This document shows, piece by piece, positions 50,320 through 63,018 of a stretch of DNA of 64,000 nt. Under the pieces are notes generated by a model, which made no database searches, was not told where the DNA came from, and saw nothing but the letters and a program-made list of their open reading frames with translations. Positions within the stretch are counted from its first letter, which is position 1; each line of letters starts with the position of its first letter. Origin of the DNA: Chromera velia (lineage: Eukaryota; Sar; Chromeraceae); the NCBI GenBank assembly GCA_018398765.1, contig JAHBMJ010000940.1:41130-105129 (forward strand), given 5' to 3'. The position numbers were made by a program, and so were the translations under genes.

Positions 50320-52090
50320 TATCATTTTGTCATTATAGTGTTATTGTAAATACAAGAACCCAAGGTTATAATATACTTTGGATTTTTTTAGATGATAAAA
50401 GTGATAAAATGATAAAGAAAATAAAACACTTCTCTACATTTTTGTTAAGGGAGAAAGAGGGAAGAGGGGGCAGTATAGGCAGAATAATGAATTCCATATG
50501 CATGCATCAAAATTATTAAATAACTTAGACAGCAATTAATTATTACATATAATTAATACAGAAAGAAAGTTTCAATTATCTTTATCATTTTGTTATTTTT
50601 GTCATTCAAGATGATAATGAGTCTATTTTCACTGTTTCCGACATAACAAAAGAATGACAAAATGACAAATGATATTTGTTTTTTAAAGTTTTCTTGTACA
50701 CCTTGGCTCTTTTTCCCCTTTTATTCCCACTATCTTTTTTTATCCCTATGAGCCCCTTTATCTCCTTCTTTACCTCTATTAATAATATCCCTTTTATAAT
50801 TCCCTTTACTCTTTTATTTCCTTTATTTACCTTATCTTCTTTTATCCCTTTCATCCCTCTTCTCTTATCTTCTCCATCCCTCTTCTTGTATCCCCCATAT
50901 TATAATATCAATATCACCCCCTTTATCTGCCTCATCTTTTCCCCGGTTTTCTTTTTCTGCTATACCCATTATCCTCTTTATTCTTTTGATTTCCATTATC
51001 TTTTTCATCTTTATCAGCCCCTTTCTCCATCCTTATTAGCCCCTTTTTCTCCCCTTAACCTCCATTATTCTCTTTTAAAAATTATTTTCTTTATCCCTTT
51101 TATCCCCTTCAATCATTTACATTATGTTCTCTTATCCCTTCTATCCCCCTATCCTGTTTACCTCCCTTATCCCCCTTATTTTCTTTACCTTCCTAATGTC
51201 TCTAACCCCTTTTACCCCTTTTATCTCCTTTTCCCCTCTTTATCTCCCTTATGAGACCCACATGGATTTGAAGACAAAAAAAACCGTCTTTTTTAAATAG
51301 CCTTTTATCAGTATATTCGGGGATTATAGAGATGAAAATTTTTGCTTAAAAAACGTTTTTATATGTTTTATAAAATGTTTTTAAAATGTATTTTATCATT
51401 TTGTTGTCATGTTGTCATTACACAATTTAGAATTTAATGTTGTAAAAATACTTTGGATGACACAATGACAAAATAACAAAGAAAACAAAAAACTATTCAT
51501 AATTTTTTTATCTAAAAAGAAAAGAAAAAAAAAAAGAGAGCACTAAGGTTAAAAACTAGTTCTTATAAATTTTAGATAAGAAAACTACCTGTGTGTTCAA
51601 GTTTTAATTAAAAAAATATCTCTCATGCATGATTTTTAGTTTAAAAGCTGTCAATCGTTGCCTTCAATCCTTAAAAAAAAAATAAAACAAATTAATTTTC
51701 TTTTTTTACTTTACGTTGAACAGATAATTAAGCTGAAATACAATTTAAATATGTGTGAGCTTTGTATCGTTCAGATTAACAAACTTCATCTGTATACTAC
51801 TGTATTCTAGACTAGCTTGTATTGTTTTGTAAAAAGGAGAACTGTGCATCTAAATCATTACTAAACAACTCATGCAAAGGCTGCGTATCAAAAACATAGA
51901 ATCGATCAATATAAAAAAAGTTTTGATTTTCTTTGTCATTTTGTCATTTTTGTCATTCAAGGTGATAATGAGTCTATTTTTATTATTTTAAGTATGACAG
52001 ACTAGATGACAGAGGAATGATAAAATGACAAATGGTATCTTTATTATGAATAAAGTCCTCTTATAAAAAGTTTTCTGTCTGTATTGGCTA
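50320..52090. repeat. AT-rich diverged direct repeats around a pyrimidine tract
   Basis: Two modules recur in the same order: one with ATCATTTTGTCAT and ATACTTTGGAT (about 50325-50420 and 51385-51490), another with TTTTGTCATTCAAG(A/G)TGATAATGAGTC (about 50580-50690 and 51926-52046). Between the copies lies the pyrimidine-rich segment listed separately. No coding capacity. This could be a decayed non-autonomous element or an old tandem duplication. Confidence 0.7.
50695..51255. repeat. Degenerate (CCCTTTATY)n pyrimidine tract
   Basis: About 560 bp in which nearly every base outside short AT words is C or T, built on degenerate words such as CCCTTTTATC, CCTTTATC and CCCCTTTATC. The 192-residue frame across it is rich in Phe, Pro, Leu and Ser only because of this composition. 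It is not a match to the plant-type telomere repeat CCCTAAA. Confidence 0.8.
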
Positions 52091-52254
52091 TTAAAAAGCA
52101 GATAGCTTTATTTTAAAAACCTTTTTGGCTGGTCTTTTCCCAGGTCTTTTCTAAGTGATTGGTTGGTCCTAAACTTTAGGTGACTCAGAAGCTTAGGGCT
52201 CCCAAACAGCATATACATATATGATTACATTGAATTTCAAGCCTACAGTGAAAT

Positions 52255-55200
52255 ATCATCATCATCATCGTCATCATATGCCATCGCTATCGGCCCATAA
52301 TAGGCGTCTAGCGTTTAGCAAGTCACAACACGCAAGGCAAATTATGAAATGATGAACCCTCATTTCACAACATTTGGCAAATAACTTAACAACTGCATTT
52401 TTTCTTAAACTCTTCCACTTCTGCTAGGGCATGCTTGTGCATGAGCGAGGCTGCTTTATGTGATGTTGACTGCCAGCCATGCCACACCACTTCATAACGC
52501 CATCCTCTTCCCTGCTTGTACTTTCTAAGAATTTCCCTCACCTGACAGCCCTAAACCCAGCTTCCCTTCTTTTCTTTGACTGCTTTCTTCAGCTGCTCTA
52601 GCTGTCTGGGGGCGAGGTCCTTGTATGCTTTGCTTATGTGAATGCAAAGCCCCCGGGGGGTGAAAAACGTTCGTTCACATGCTTTACACTTCGTATCTCC
52701 ATCTCTCTGCCCCTTTCTCACTTCCCTTTTCTTTTCTTTTTCCTCCGCTGCTCTCTCCTCTACCTTTTTCACCCCATCTTGAATTAATGCCCTCCACCTG
52801 CCTCTATAAGAGGCAAGTGTCTGCTACTCGGCCTCATTGATTTCCAGAAGGTGGAAATCAGAGAGGACACAGTCGCTCCAACGAAGGAGGGGTCGACCAA
52901 GGGGGCGCTCTCCTTGGAGATGCCTAAACAACAACTGACAGGGAAGACGCTCTCCCCCCATCCTCCCAACATGCCCCAGCCACCAGAGTCTGGAAAGTCG
53001 GACGGTGCTCTCAATCGTGCGCAATCCAAACGCACGGCGGACGGCGGTGTCAGGAGTACGCCCCTGACGAGGCTGGTTCGTCACCTGCCTCATACGCCCC
53101 ATGCACCATGACTCCAACTTCCCGATCTGGTCTTTTCAGGCTGCCTATGTCTCTGCCCTATAGAGGAGGGCAGGGAGGACTGCACTTCTGAACATGTGCA
53201 TTTTTATCTTTGTTATGAGCCCTGCCCACTTCCACACCTCTCCCTGCAACTTCTCTCACACCATCTCTGCTTTCTGAATGCGGTGATGGATCTCTCCGTT
53301 GAGAGACCCGTCATTCAACACCATACCCCCTAGGTACCAGAACTGCTCTACCTCCTACAGGGGCTGTCCCTTGATAGTAATGGTGGACTAACGTGGCTCT
53401 CCTGTGTGCCTTTCCTCCCCTCTCCCCGGCTGCACTATTATCTCTGTCTTCTTGATGGAGATTTTTAATCCCCACCTGTTGTACGCTGCCTGCAGCCGAT
53501 CTGCAAACTCCTGCATGCGACGCTCTCGCGTCTCAAATATGGCCAGGTCGTCTGCAAACTTCAAATCAGTGACACTGATCTTGAAGGCGGACCGCCCTGC
53601 CTTCTTTCTCGCAAAAGGCTCTGCAAAATCCACCTCCACCTCTACTCCTTCATCCGAGCCCTGCAAGGCCTCCTGTGTAACTGCTTCAAAAAGAATGGAA
53701 GAGAAAAGGAGAGGCCCGATCACACATCCCTGTCTGATCCCATTCTTAACTGCAAACAGCTCCGTTCTCTCTCTATTCACCTCTACACACGCCTCCATAT
53801 CTTGCATGAACGATATAATGATATCTGTCAGGAGGGGGGGAATGCCTACCTTCAAAAGCAAAGCATGGAGGGCGACACGGTTTACTGTGTCAAAAGCCTT
53901 TGGCAGGTCAACAAACAGCCAGAACAGATAAATCTGTCTCTCCTGCGCCTTCTCCATGATCTGTTTTACTGTGAAAAGCATGTCTATTGTCCCCCTCCCT
54001 TTCCTGAATCCCGCCTGTGACTCACCTATTTTCTTCTTGTTTCGCTTCTGAATGCGACCCCCCACAATCTTTGCAAGCACTTTGCCTGTAACGATCAGCA
54101 GGGCGATCCCTTTCCAGTTGTCACAGAGCAGACGGTCGCCCTTTTTGGGAACAGGGACCATCACTGCATCTCTGAACGCCTTTGGCACCCCCTTTTCCTT
54201 CCACACTGCCCTAAAGACGTCCAGAAGCCTGCTGATCATCGCTTCCCCACCTGCCTTCAACTGCTCTGCTACTATGCTGTCTGCCCCTACAGCCTTCCCA
54301 TTTGGCAGCCTCTTCACAGCCTCTTTCACCTCTGCTCTGCTCGGGATTCTATCCATCCACCACTCCACCCACGCCTGCGGGATTCTGTCTGTCACCCCCT
54401 CAACTGCCTGCGACGGAAGGTTCAAAACTCCTTTAAAGAAGCGGCCAAAACGGGCTCGCACCTCCCCTGTATCTGTCAAAGGGGGGGTCTCCCGCTTTCT
54501 GCCCTTCCCCCAGGATTGCATTGATCCTAGGCCTGCCCTGAAGCCTCTGCAACTCCTTCCAGAAGCGGTGAAGCTTCGAAAAGTTGTTGCTTGCAAATGC
54601 CTCCTCGAGCTCTCGTCCCTTCTGCGACCACCAGGCGTTTCAGGCCCTTCTGACGGCTTGTACTGCGGCATTGCGGGCTCGCACGTACTCTCTGCATTTC
54701 GATTTAACTCCCGTCTCCCCCTTCCTACTCGTATTCTCATAAACAACCCTTGCTTAAGTTTCTTTTTGTGTTCAAGCAATGGCAACAGTTGGGAACACGT
54801 CTCTGTAAACCACTCTGGTGCGGGACGTATGCCTTTGCCTTCTGTTGTGGCTTCAGCAACGCTACAGATGGTGACGGCTATCTCCTCCCACAGTTGTTCG
54901 GCTGTTGCTGCGGCTATGACTTTTGAGAGCTTTTCGAGTGCAGCGCAGAGCGCGGGTGCGAACGTTTTGCTCAGCAGTACGCGGCGCCGCTTATCCGTCG
55001 CTTGCTGCGCACTGTCCTGCTTCTGCTTTCTTCAAACGGGGAGACGGACTTTCAGACCGACAAACCGATATGGTCGGACCAACAGTCGATCGACCTAAAC
55101 ACCTTGACATCGCACACCCTGCTCAAATCCCTCCTCCTTATCAGAAAGTAGTCAAGCTCATACCACTTCTTGGAGCGTGGGTGCTGCCACGATCCTTTGT

Positions 55201-56040
55201 GGTGTAGAGGGTGCTGGAACTCAAGCAGACACTGCCCATTTTGATTTGGATATCTCTGTCCTCCCGTGAACCTCCCCAACACTGCTACCGTTTCCTCATT
55301 TTTCCCTCCCACCCTCGCGTTGAAGTCCCCCCCAATGACGACTGGGTTTCCGTTCGGGACTTTTCTCACTGCCTCCCCAAGGTCTCAGTAAAACTCAGCC
55401 ACTTCCTCGTCTCCCACCCCACTGGTACTAGGGGTGTATGCGGAAATCAGTGTGACGGCTTTGAGGTCAACTCGCCCGATGCGGCTTGCATTACTAGCTT
55501 GCTGCAACATGCCGGGTTTCTGCCTTTCTGCCTTCCTGCTGAATGAGAACCCTACCCCATTTTGCCCCTGCAATGCACTTCCTGCAGGCGGGCCCGCGAG
55601 GAGCAACCACTGCCTTTCATGACATTCCGTCTCCCTGTGGATACGGGTTTCCTGCAGGAACGCAACGTCCACACTCGCCTTGTGGAACTCCTTCATGATG
55701 TGGGCTGTTTTCCTGGGGGGAGCCTGTGCTCTCTTTCCTCCTGTGTCAAGTAAGGTACGGCAATTTTGGATTTCAAAGAACCAGCACTGTCTACGCCGCT
55801 TTTCTTTCTTTTCGTCTCCTTTTTGCCTGTTACTCTTTTTCGACCTTCCAACTTTCTGTTGCTGCCTTTGCCTGTGTGTCTTTGGTTGCCTACCATAGCA
55901 GCGATGCTTGTTCCCTGAGGGGGGCGGCTCTTGACGCCTTAGAGCAGTTCTACACAGCTTAACTGGGGGAGAGAAGACTCTTGCTGAGACCAGTCCAATC
56001 CAGTCCAGCACTGTTGCGCAGAACTCCATGGTTTGGGCTG
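52255..56040 (-). mobile_element. APE-type non-LTR retrotransposon (LINE)
   Basis: Reading leftward: an apurinic endonuclease domain (about 56.0-55.05 kb; VDVAFLQETRIH, VVIGGDFNARVGG, and ELDYFLIRRRDL with WSDHIGLSV), then reverse transcriptase (about 54.5-53.4 kb; GKAVGADSI, VMVPVPKKGD, ESQAGFRKGRGTID, VDLPKAFDTVNR, NGIRQGCVIGP and the FADDLAIF catalytic box). Next come the WLGHVGRM motif with GRPLLRWSD (about 53.1-52.8 kb), a C2H2-type finger (CKACERTFFTPRGLCIHI) near 52.6-52.7 kb, and a 3' tail ending in (GAT)n at 52277-52255. The frame is broken by stops or shifts between endonuclease and RT (about 54.8-55.05 kb), at about 55.38 kb and between RT and the C-terminal part, so it is inactive. 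Clade not resolved. Confidence 0.85.
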
Positions 56041-56820
56041 CTTTTTTCTTTGGAGAAGCGACGGTTCAATCCAAAGCCTCTGCCCCAGATGGGAAAAACT
56101 CCAAACCGACTCATCGTTTTCTTACTAAATTAAGTATATCAATTATCTTTCAATAACTGAAAGGTAGGAATGGCCTAAAATATCGGCAATGAGGGCTGGA
56201 ATCAATGGAAAAAAGATTTGATTTTTTATTTCCATCTCTTATGTGATATGTTCTATTGTCTTAGTGCTTAGAAAAGGTCTAAAGTCTAAGGTTTAAGGTC
56301 TAAAAATGAAAATTAGACCTAGTATCAGGTCTAAAACAGGTCTAAAAACAGGTCTAATTTTTTTAAAGAAAAATAGCATTAAAAACAGTTGAAATGTATA
56401 GGTGCTCTATTCATAACCATACACGTTCGTTTACAGACGTCTGTTCTTGCCCAACAACTTCCGACTTAGATAGTTCTCTGATCTTTCTATGATTGCATTT
56501 GTTTGCATGCTCGTCGTACTGCATATTATCATGCATGCATCATGGTATGTATGTATATACGCATGGAAACTTGTATGTACTGTTGCTTACTGTTACTCAT
56601 ACATGTGTGTCACACCAGGCCTAGCATGCATGGTGCTTCTGAGTCTGCCTGGCTGCGTAGGGCCCACCCTAGGTCTCATCCTACCCTGGACCCTACCTTG
56701 CCCCCTGCTCAAACATTATCCGCCTGCTCCTCAGCTGACCGGGCCATGCCAATAAACTGACGCATGTCGGTCTGGTAAAGAGAGAGCATGACGCGCTAAG
56801 AAGAGTGAGGAAGTGTCGCG
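56041..56820. other. Spacer, no gene seen
   Basis: AT-rich stretch. At about 56270-56370 the words AGGTCTAAA and GGTCTAAAA recur six or more times within 100 bp. From 56490 there are short TATG/CATG-rich words. No coding signal. Confidence 0.6.
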
Positions 56821-56865
56821 TCGATCTATGAAGAATCTGATAACATTTGAGACTGTCCAGGAGGT

Positions 56866-57508
56866 ATGTTTGTTGTTCGTGATAAATTTGGAAGGGTATT
56901 GATTGAAAAAGAAGATAGGGGAGAGAAGAACACACCGCTTATGACAGTGATGCATTGGATTAAGGAAAATATAGAAAAAATCAATCCGTTGATAGATTGG
57001 CTTGAAGCGAAGTCGCATCGTTTGGCTTGTGTTCAAGCTTCAGGGAAGCGGGCACTGCCAGCAGGACAGGAGTGGAGTGGAGGAAAAATTGTTTTCAAAA
57101 AATGCTGGGTGTGGCTGCATGTGAAGAGACAGATCGTGCAAAGAGGGGAAGGGAGAGAGTGTTTTGAATTAGCACAGGTACAGACAGTGCATAGCAGTTC
57201 TGGAAATCGTTTTCCAGGACCTGTGTTGCATGACCGACGGCATAAAGCTTTCAAGGTTCAGGCCGGTGTCTCATTGCATCATAAGAGAGCGAAGGGAGGG
57301 GGGGACAGTTTTTAGTCTCCTTAAAAAGGAGACGGATAAGTTTTTTTTAAAAAATATTGTGAGTGGTGCACCCGTTACTGAGTTTAGAAAAGAGCGGCAA
57401 GCGACTGTGCGTTTGACAAACGGACATAACTTTTCTGTATGGAGTTGGGCCGAAGTTGACGTCGTTGTGCTCCAAGTTCTTGAAGATAAAAACGGTGTGG
57501 TGGTATGA
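56866..57508 (+). CDS. Unidentified pair of overlapping open frames
   Basis: Two plus-strand frames overlap: 56866-57315 (149 residues) and 57230-57508 (92 residues). The first has ordinary protein-like composition (KFGRVLIEKEDRGEKN, MTVMHWIKENIEKINPL, IDWLEAKSH), unlike the microsatellite frames elsewhere. The second is also protein-like (SLLKKETDKFFLKN, VRLTNGHNFSVWSWAEVD). Both match no family I recognise. No introns, start context or poly(A) signal can be argued. It may be part of an unrecognised mobile element, given the neighbourhood, or a decayed gene. Confidence 0.35.
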
Positions 57509-60500
57509 ATACCTAAATATGCTAAACAAAAATAAGTTAAATTGTGTTCAAAAAACTTTTAGAATGTGTTAAAAACTTAGAGGTGAAACATAGATTCAGA
57601 ATTTGTGTTCTAAACAGTGTAGGTCGATCCGAATTTTTTGAAGAGGGGGGTTCAAGTCAGCAATTTTATGGCCCAGATTTCACTTTTTTTTTTTCTTTTT
57701 TTTTTTCTAGTCTCATGCCTAGTTTCACGGCACATGCTACATGGGGAAAAGTTTTGTTCAGCGTGCTCCTCCCGCCAAGCCAGTTGATTTCCACCGTGGT
57801 TATACAACAAAAACAAAAGCTGAACAGATACCCTTACCCGCATAGCATACAGAAATTCTACTCAAACCGGGTAGGATTCATAGCTCAAGCCGTTCCCGTC
57901 TAACTTCACGGATCGGTTTTCCCGCGGTCATCCCTACAGCACGCACACGTACTTAAATCTGGAGGTGTAGTCCCTAGCCAGGCGACGCATGGACGCATGC
58001 TATATACTGAACCACGGACGCATAGGAATCCGACCATGTTTTTTGCATACAGGCGATCTGTCCGACAGGCTTCACGTGTCTCTGGCATTTACATGTCGTC
58101 CTTTTCATTGAGAAATACATCTTTGCACTATATCTCTGACTATTACATGCACAGTGGCACTGAGGACGCCAGTCCTAGCGCCTGTGCCGCTAAATCGACT
58201 AGCAAATTGCACAGCAACTACCGGTAACAGCTAGTTATATGATATTAGTAGCTGTTACTGACCTACTAGCAGCTACTGACTCTATTCAATTTTATTTTGT
58301 TTACCACAACGTCCATCCGCGGCCTGTTTTTTCTTTATCCGAACTGCCCGGCCCTCCAGATGCAACTCCGCTTTTCCCTCTGCCTCAGACGACGAGAGAT
58401 GGTTCCGAAAATCTAGTGCTGTGCCCGGAACGTAAATCATCATCATCAAAAACTAACTTGAATGATGTTGCTGACATTTACAGCCTCTTGATAATTAATT
58501 TTTTAAAAAAAATATATATAAAAAATATTGAAAAATATGTATTCAAACGTGATAACGTGCTGCGGTATCACTGTGTGAGTCTGTTACTTAGCACCTAAAA
58601 AAAGAACGAATATCTTGTTTTCGTGCTTCAACCTGTACTCACCCTACAGAAGCTGCTTCGTTTACTCTGGGAGGGTTCAAGAATGAACGACTCGAAGGAT
58701 GCAGTGGAGGTGCCATAGAGGTACCCCCGACTATCTGGGAGCAGATGGCTGGTTTTGTCTGCCGCTGATCCCAGCGGAAACCAGGGATAAAGGTATAGCG
58801 GGGGCTTCTCTAACGGCCCAAGAAGAACTAGCTGCGGCGTTTGCATCATAAAACGATACGGGAGCGATAGGTGATGCCGGAGGTAAGACCTGGATCCTAG
58901 GCGCCCCCAATAGCCCTCCGAGTGCCCCCCTCTCTGAGCTTTCCCTTTCTGAACAACGTACGGAAGACCAACTGCGGCGATGCACCTTTGTACTGCCAGA
59001 GCGAGAGTTTTAAGAACTGCTTTTCCTTTTCTCTCTCCCACTCTGTCTCTCTTGTGAAACGTTTTCGTCTTCTGACCACGCAGACGGGTTACAGGAGGTA
59101 TGAACTTCAAGTACCTCTTTAGACTATGCCACCTATGACGGAGTGTCACATACCTCCATGTACACCTATAATCGGACTATATAAAACCATATACGGACTG
59201 TTACAGTGTTTAAACCTATAAACAGTCTGTGTACAGTGTACATAGACTAACTCCAACAGATAATGACGCACGGATTTTATCATTGAACTCTAACTTTCTC
59301 TGCCATCAGCTGCCAGTCGCTCTGCCGGTGGCGACAAGCTCTGCCGGCAATTGCCGTCCTGCCGGCAATCGCTCTTCTCTGCCGCCGAAAAAAAAAGCAA
59401 CCCTGATTAATTTGCAGGATCGATGGAAAAAATCTTTTACGAAACGGACGTGTGTTCTCTTCTAATCTCTTCTAGTATTTAGGCTACACCCAATATACCC
59501 AGTCCGTTATTTTAATTTTTAAGTTGTGAGCTAGGTTGTGAGCATGTATGTATAATCAAATTAAAATAAATTAAAAGACAAATTTGTAAGTTTTTATGTG
59601 TATCGAATTATATCGAATCAGTTTTCTATAGTTTTTCAAAAACTTTTTAAATATTATCATGAATATAGCTTAACATGTCTCACTGTAACATTTTGATAAA
59701 GAACCTTAAAGAACCTTCATAGCTTGAAAGCTTTAATAAGGAATCAAAGATTTGCAAAGGTGTTTAGTCACTTATGATTAGAATATATTTAATTATCCCA
59801 TGAAGTGATTGAATGTGATTGAATAAAGTGATTAATTAGCCAAAGTCCGATTCTTACTAGTCTTTAATACCTTAGGTCATTCTAATGGTGCGTAGTTTTT
59901 TTTTTATGTTATAAAAACAAATGTTTTGGGAGTAGCCTGGAGGCTTGTGCACATCCAGTGCACTGTATGCATGGCCCAGCCCATGCAGCCCGGGCCAGCC
60001 ATGCACACGCCGGCGCGGCCCATGCACCGCTCCTACTAGCGGCCGCGGCCATGCATCGGTGTATACATTCGGAGCCGAATAGCCGATTGTACAGGTGGAA
60101 GGTGGTATAATGAGAAGCAGCAAGGCTCCCAAAGCCCGCACCAATTAGATCGGGCCCCAGTGCTCCAGTGCGGACTCAGTCTGGAGGTGTAAAAGCGAAG
60201 GGCCGCCCCCCGGCCAAAAGATGAAATTTGAAAAGGGGGGCAACGACTCAACGAGTCTCAATTGACGTCGATGTGTGCATGTTTCTCTTATTTATATGCG
60301 CGTTTGCATGATTGATATCTACATTTATGTCTTTGCATACATCTTTCTGCTTGTTTGTACCCAGATGATTTTTTGCTCGACAGTGCTTGTGGTGTTTTGG
60401 TGTTTCGCGTTCGAATGCTGAAAGTGAAAAAGAGTGCATCTTACGTAGTGCATACAGTAAGGCCTCCTTTTGCTATACAGTGTGTGCTGCAGTGTGCATG

Positions 60501-61080
60501 CGTGTTTTGGTGTAGTGTGTGCATGTTTATGCAATGAGAACGTGTATGAACTTTCAACCGCGTATTCATATGATATGTCATTTGCTAGTTTAATAAGTTT
60601 ATAAATGGTAAGATTTTATAAAATTCTAGTAACACTGTAACACAGTCTAGTATAGTAACTGTTACACTACTGCCTATTAACAGTGCCTAACAGCTAGATA
60701 GCCCCTGTTTATCTTTTTCAAAACCAATTTTTTATAGTTATAAACTATATTTAAAAAAAAAAAATCAAAAATGTAGCCCGGGGGGCTCCGCCCCCCGTTA
60801 ATTAATTTAGGAATATATTCCTGATTATATTACTTTTGAAGTGAGTAACTAGTGAATAAATATATTCCATGATTAAACACCTTTGAAGATTTGACAAAGA
60901 GTCATATACAGAATAAGACCTAGAAGAAGACTGGCCTATGCAGCTTGCTGACTTAGTATCATAAGTGATATACGTACATCATAAAATACAAATAAAAATT
61001 CTAGATAAAATTCAGATTTTTTGATTTGCCAGCGGTAACGCGTTTCGACACGCAAACCGTTTTGTGCTTATCTATGATGG
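57509..61080. other. Repeat-like AT-rich block, no supported gene
   Basis: Mostly AT-rich sequence with scattered short frames that lack family features (for example 58239-58598 plus and 58628-59149 minus). At 59930-60060 a GC-rich patch repeats GGCC(C)ATGCA words. A TATATAAAA word occurs near 59180. I find no tRNA fold, LTR pair or transposase. Confidence 0.55.
60779..60797. other. GC-only hairpin in AT-rich DNA
   Basis: CGGGGGG (60779-60785), loop CTCCG, then CCCCCCG (60791-60797) forms a perfect 7-bp stem with a 5-nt loop, surrounded by A/T runs. It resembles the GC clusters of some organelle genomes. A comparable GC-only block is at 32610-32630. Confidence 0.75.
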
Positions 61081-62047
61081 ACCCTCAAATAAGAGAACGA
61101 CGACAAGCTAGAACGAGGAGAAGACTGACGCCGTCTGCTGGTGGTCTTCTAGCTTGATCTGATCCTTCTCTGTTTTTTATGCCGGCCGCCATTCTTTGAC
61201 GTTCGGCCTTGCACGAGCGGCAGAAAGCGGTGACGCTCTGCTGCCTTGGCACGCAGTCGGCCGGGGATTCTGGATCGATAGGAAGGGCTAGAGGAAGAAA
61301 GGGAAGAAACCATCCGTTGGACGAATATGAAAGGGAGGACTGCCGGGAACTGCAGTGGATTCTCTGTCTGCCTGTCTGTCTTTCACTGTCTCGTGCACTT
61401 TCTTTTAGCAACACAAGAGGAGACAGGGACAGGGATAGACGGCTTCTTCGTGGAAACTGAAAGCGAGCTTTCTCTGCAGGGAGGGACTCACTCGGCCCCT
61501 TCAAGCTGCCTGTGCAGCTGGATGGAAGAAAGCAGGAGTGCCGACCGATTTTCTCCTTGTACGGTGGTTTTTTCCATGTCGGTTCCTTCTTTGCTTCCCT
61601 CCCCCCTTCCTTTTTTGGAAAGAAAATGAATGCGATAGATGCACTTCCACAACGTCTTTCGATCGCCCTCAGTCCCGCCCCCGCCTCTTTTGGATCTCTC
61701 TCACCATCCACCCATCCATCCGATTCGCAGACTGACTTTGTAGTCCCGTTTCACTGCATGCGTCCTTCTCTTTCTGTTTCGACAAAAAGACCTCAGACTG
61801 CTCTTCTCCTCCCTCTTCTCTTCTCTTCCCTTCTCTTCTGGGACAGACTTTCTGCATGCCGACACAAATCCCTAGCCGTTCCCAACCACCAAGAGGATCA
61901 ATTGATCGATCGATTAACAAAAGAAAACTCCAACCAACAAGGATAAAAACGACCACAACAAAACACCACATGCAGCTAGTTCACTTCAGCTTGACACAGA
62001 GAAACCGGCAGGCAACAAAAATTCAGAGCAAGCCGGGTTGGTCCCTT

Positions 62048-62081
<34 letters not shown>

Positions 62082-63018
62082 AAGAAAGAAAGAAAGAAAG
62101 AAAGAAAGGTGCAGGCAGGCTGGGGCAACAGAAGGAGAAAGGGGTGAAGCCTACTTGATGGACGGAGGAACTCAGGCGGAAGGGAAGGAAGGAAGGAAAG
62201 GAAGGAAGGAAAGGAAGGAAGGAAGGAAGCACAGTGGCCCGCCTTGCACCTCTCAAGACATTTCGTTCGTTCGTTTCTACAGAAAGCTCAATGAAAGAAC
62301 ACGCATCAAAAGCAGCAGCAGCAGCAGCAGCGGCGGTCTGTCTTGTCTTGTCTTGTCTGACCAGCACCGAGACCTCTCTCTTTACCTTGCTGGCCCCACA
62401 CAACAACAAATCAGTTCTTCCTTCCTATACACCCGTCATCTACTACATGCAATGCAGGCACGCAGGCAAGCAATGCACATTTCACTACACGACAAACCGC
62501 CGGTCTGACCGACAAACAAAGAAAGAAAAGGCAGCCGACTGAGACCAGGCCCGTCGTACAAGCAAGAGACATGCACACTTCTTGAACGAATAGATAGGGG
62601 ATGGAATAGAAGAGCACGCATGCAAAAACGAGACAAACTTCGATCGATCGATCGATCTGACAGGACTTGCAGGGAGGGGGAAACGAGGAGGGAGAGGAAT
62701 ACAGGGGTCCCTTGCGGAAGCCGATTGCTGCGGAACACCCAACCAACATACCAATGGTCACTAGGCGTTAGTGTAATTCTCCCCCCCTTGCCGGCCCCCC
62801 ACTGTTGCCTGCCGTCTTTTGTTTTACTCCTCCTCTCGTCTCCTCTCGCCCTCATCGTTTTCAGCACTCAACTGCCTCCCTTCCACCAACTCCCTTCTCG
62901 CATACACTCCATCATGTATAATGCACACATGCAGATTCGGTTTCTTTTGCCAGATGAGCCATTGGAATCTGAAGCCCCGAAAAACTGGTCCGGGAGCGAG
63001 AAAAGAAAAGAAACAAAT
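61081..63018. other. Host-like spacer with microsatellites, no gene supported
   Basis: GC content rises again and simple repeats of the host-gene type return: (GA)n/(GAAA)n at 62051-62107, (GGAA)n at 62180-62230, (CAG)n at 62311-62330, (GATC)n at 62641-62655. A 208-codon minus frame at 61711-61085 and several plus frames have no family features and cross simple repeats. Much of this may be the 3' flank of the gene at 63019-63618. Confidence 0.55.

Noticed and set aside
50676-51254. 192-codon Phe/Pro-rich plus frame
   Set aside because: Follows from the pyrimidine tract; no domain or conserved pattern.
59930-60060. GC-rich palindromic patch, considered as a tRNA or other structured RNA
   Set aside because: No cloverleaf arms or conserved tRNA boxes could be laid out; only repeated GGCCATGCA words.
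61085-61711. 208-codon minus frame
   Set aside because: No domain, and it crosses simple repeats; could be 3' untranslated sequence of the neighbouring gene.
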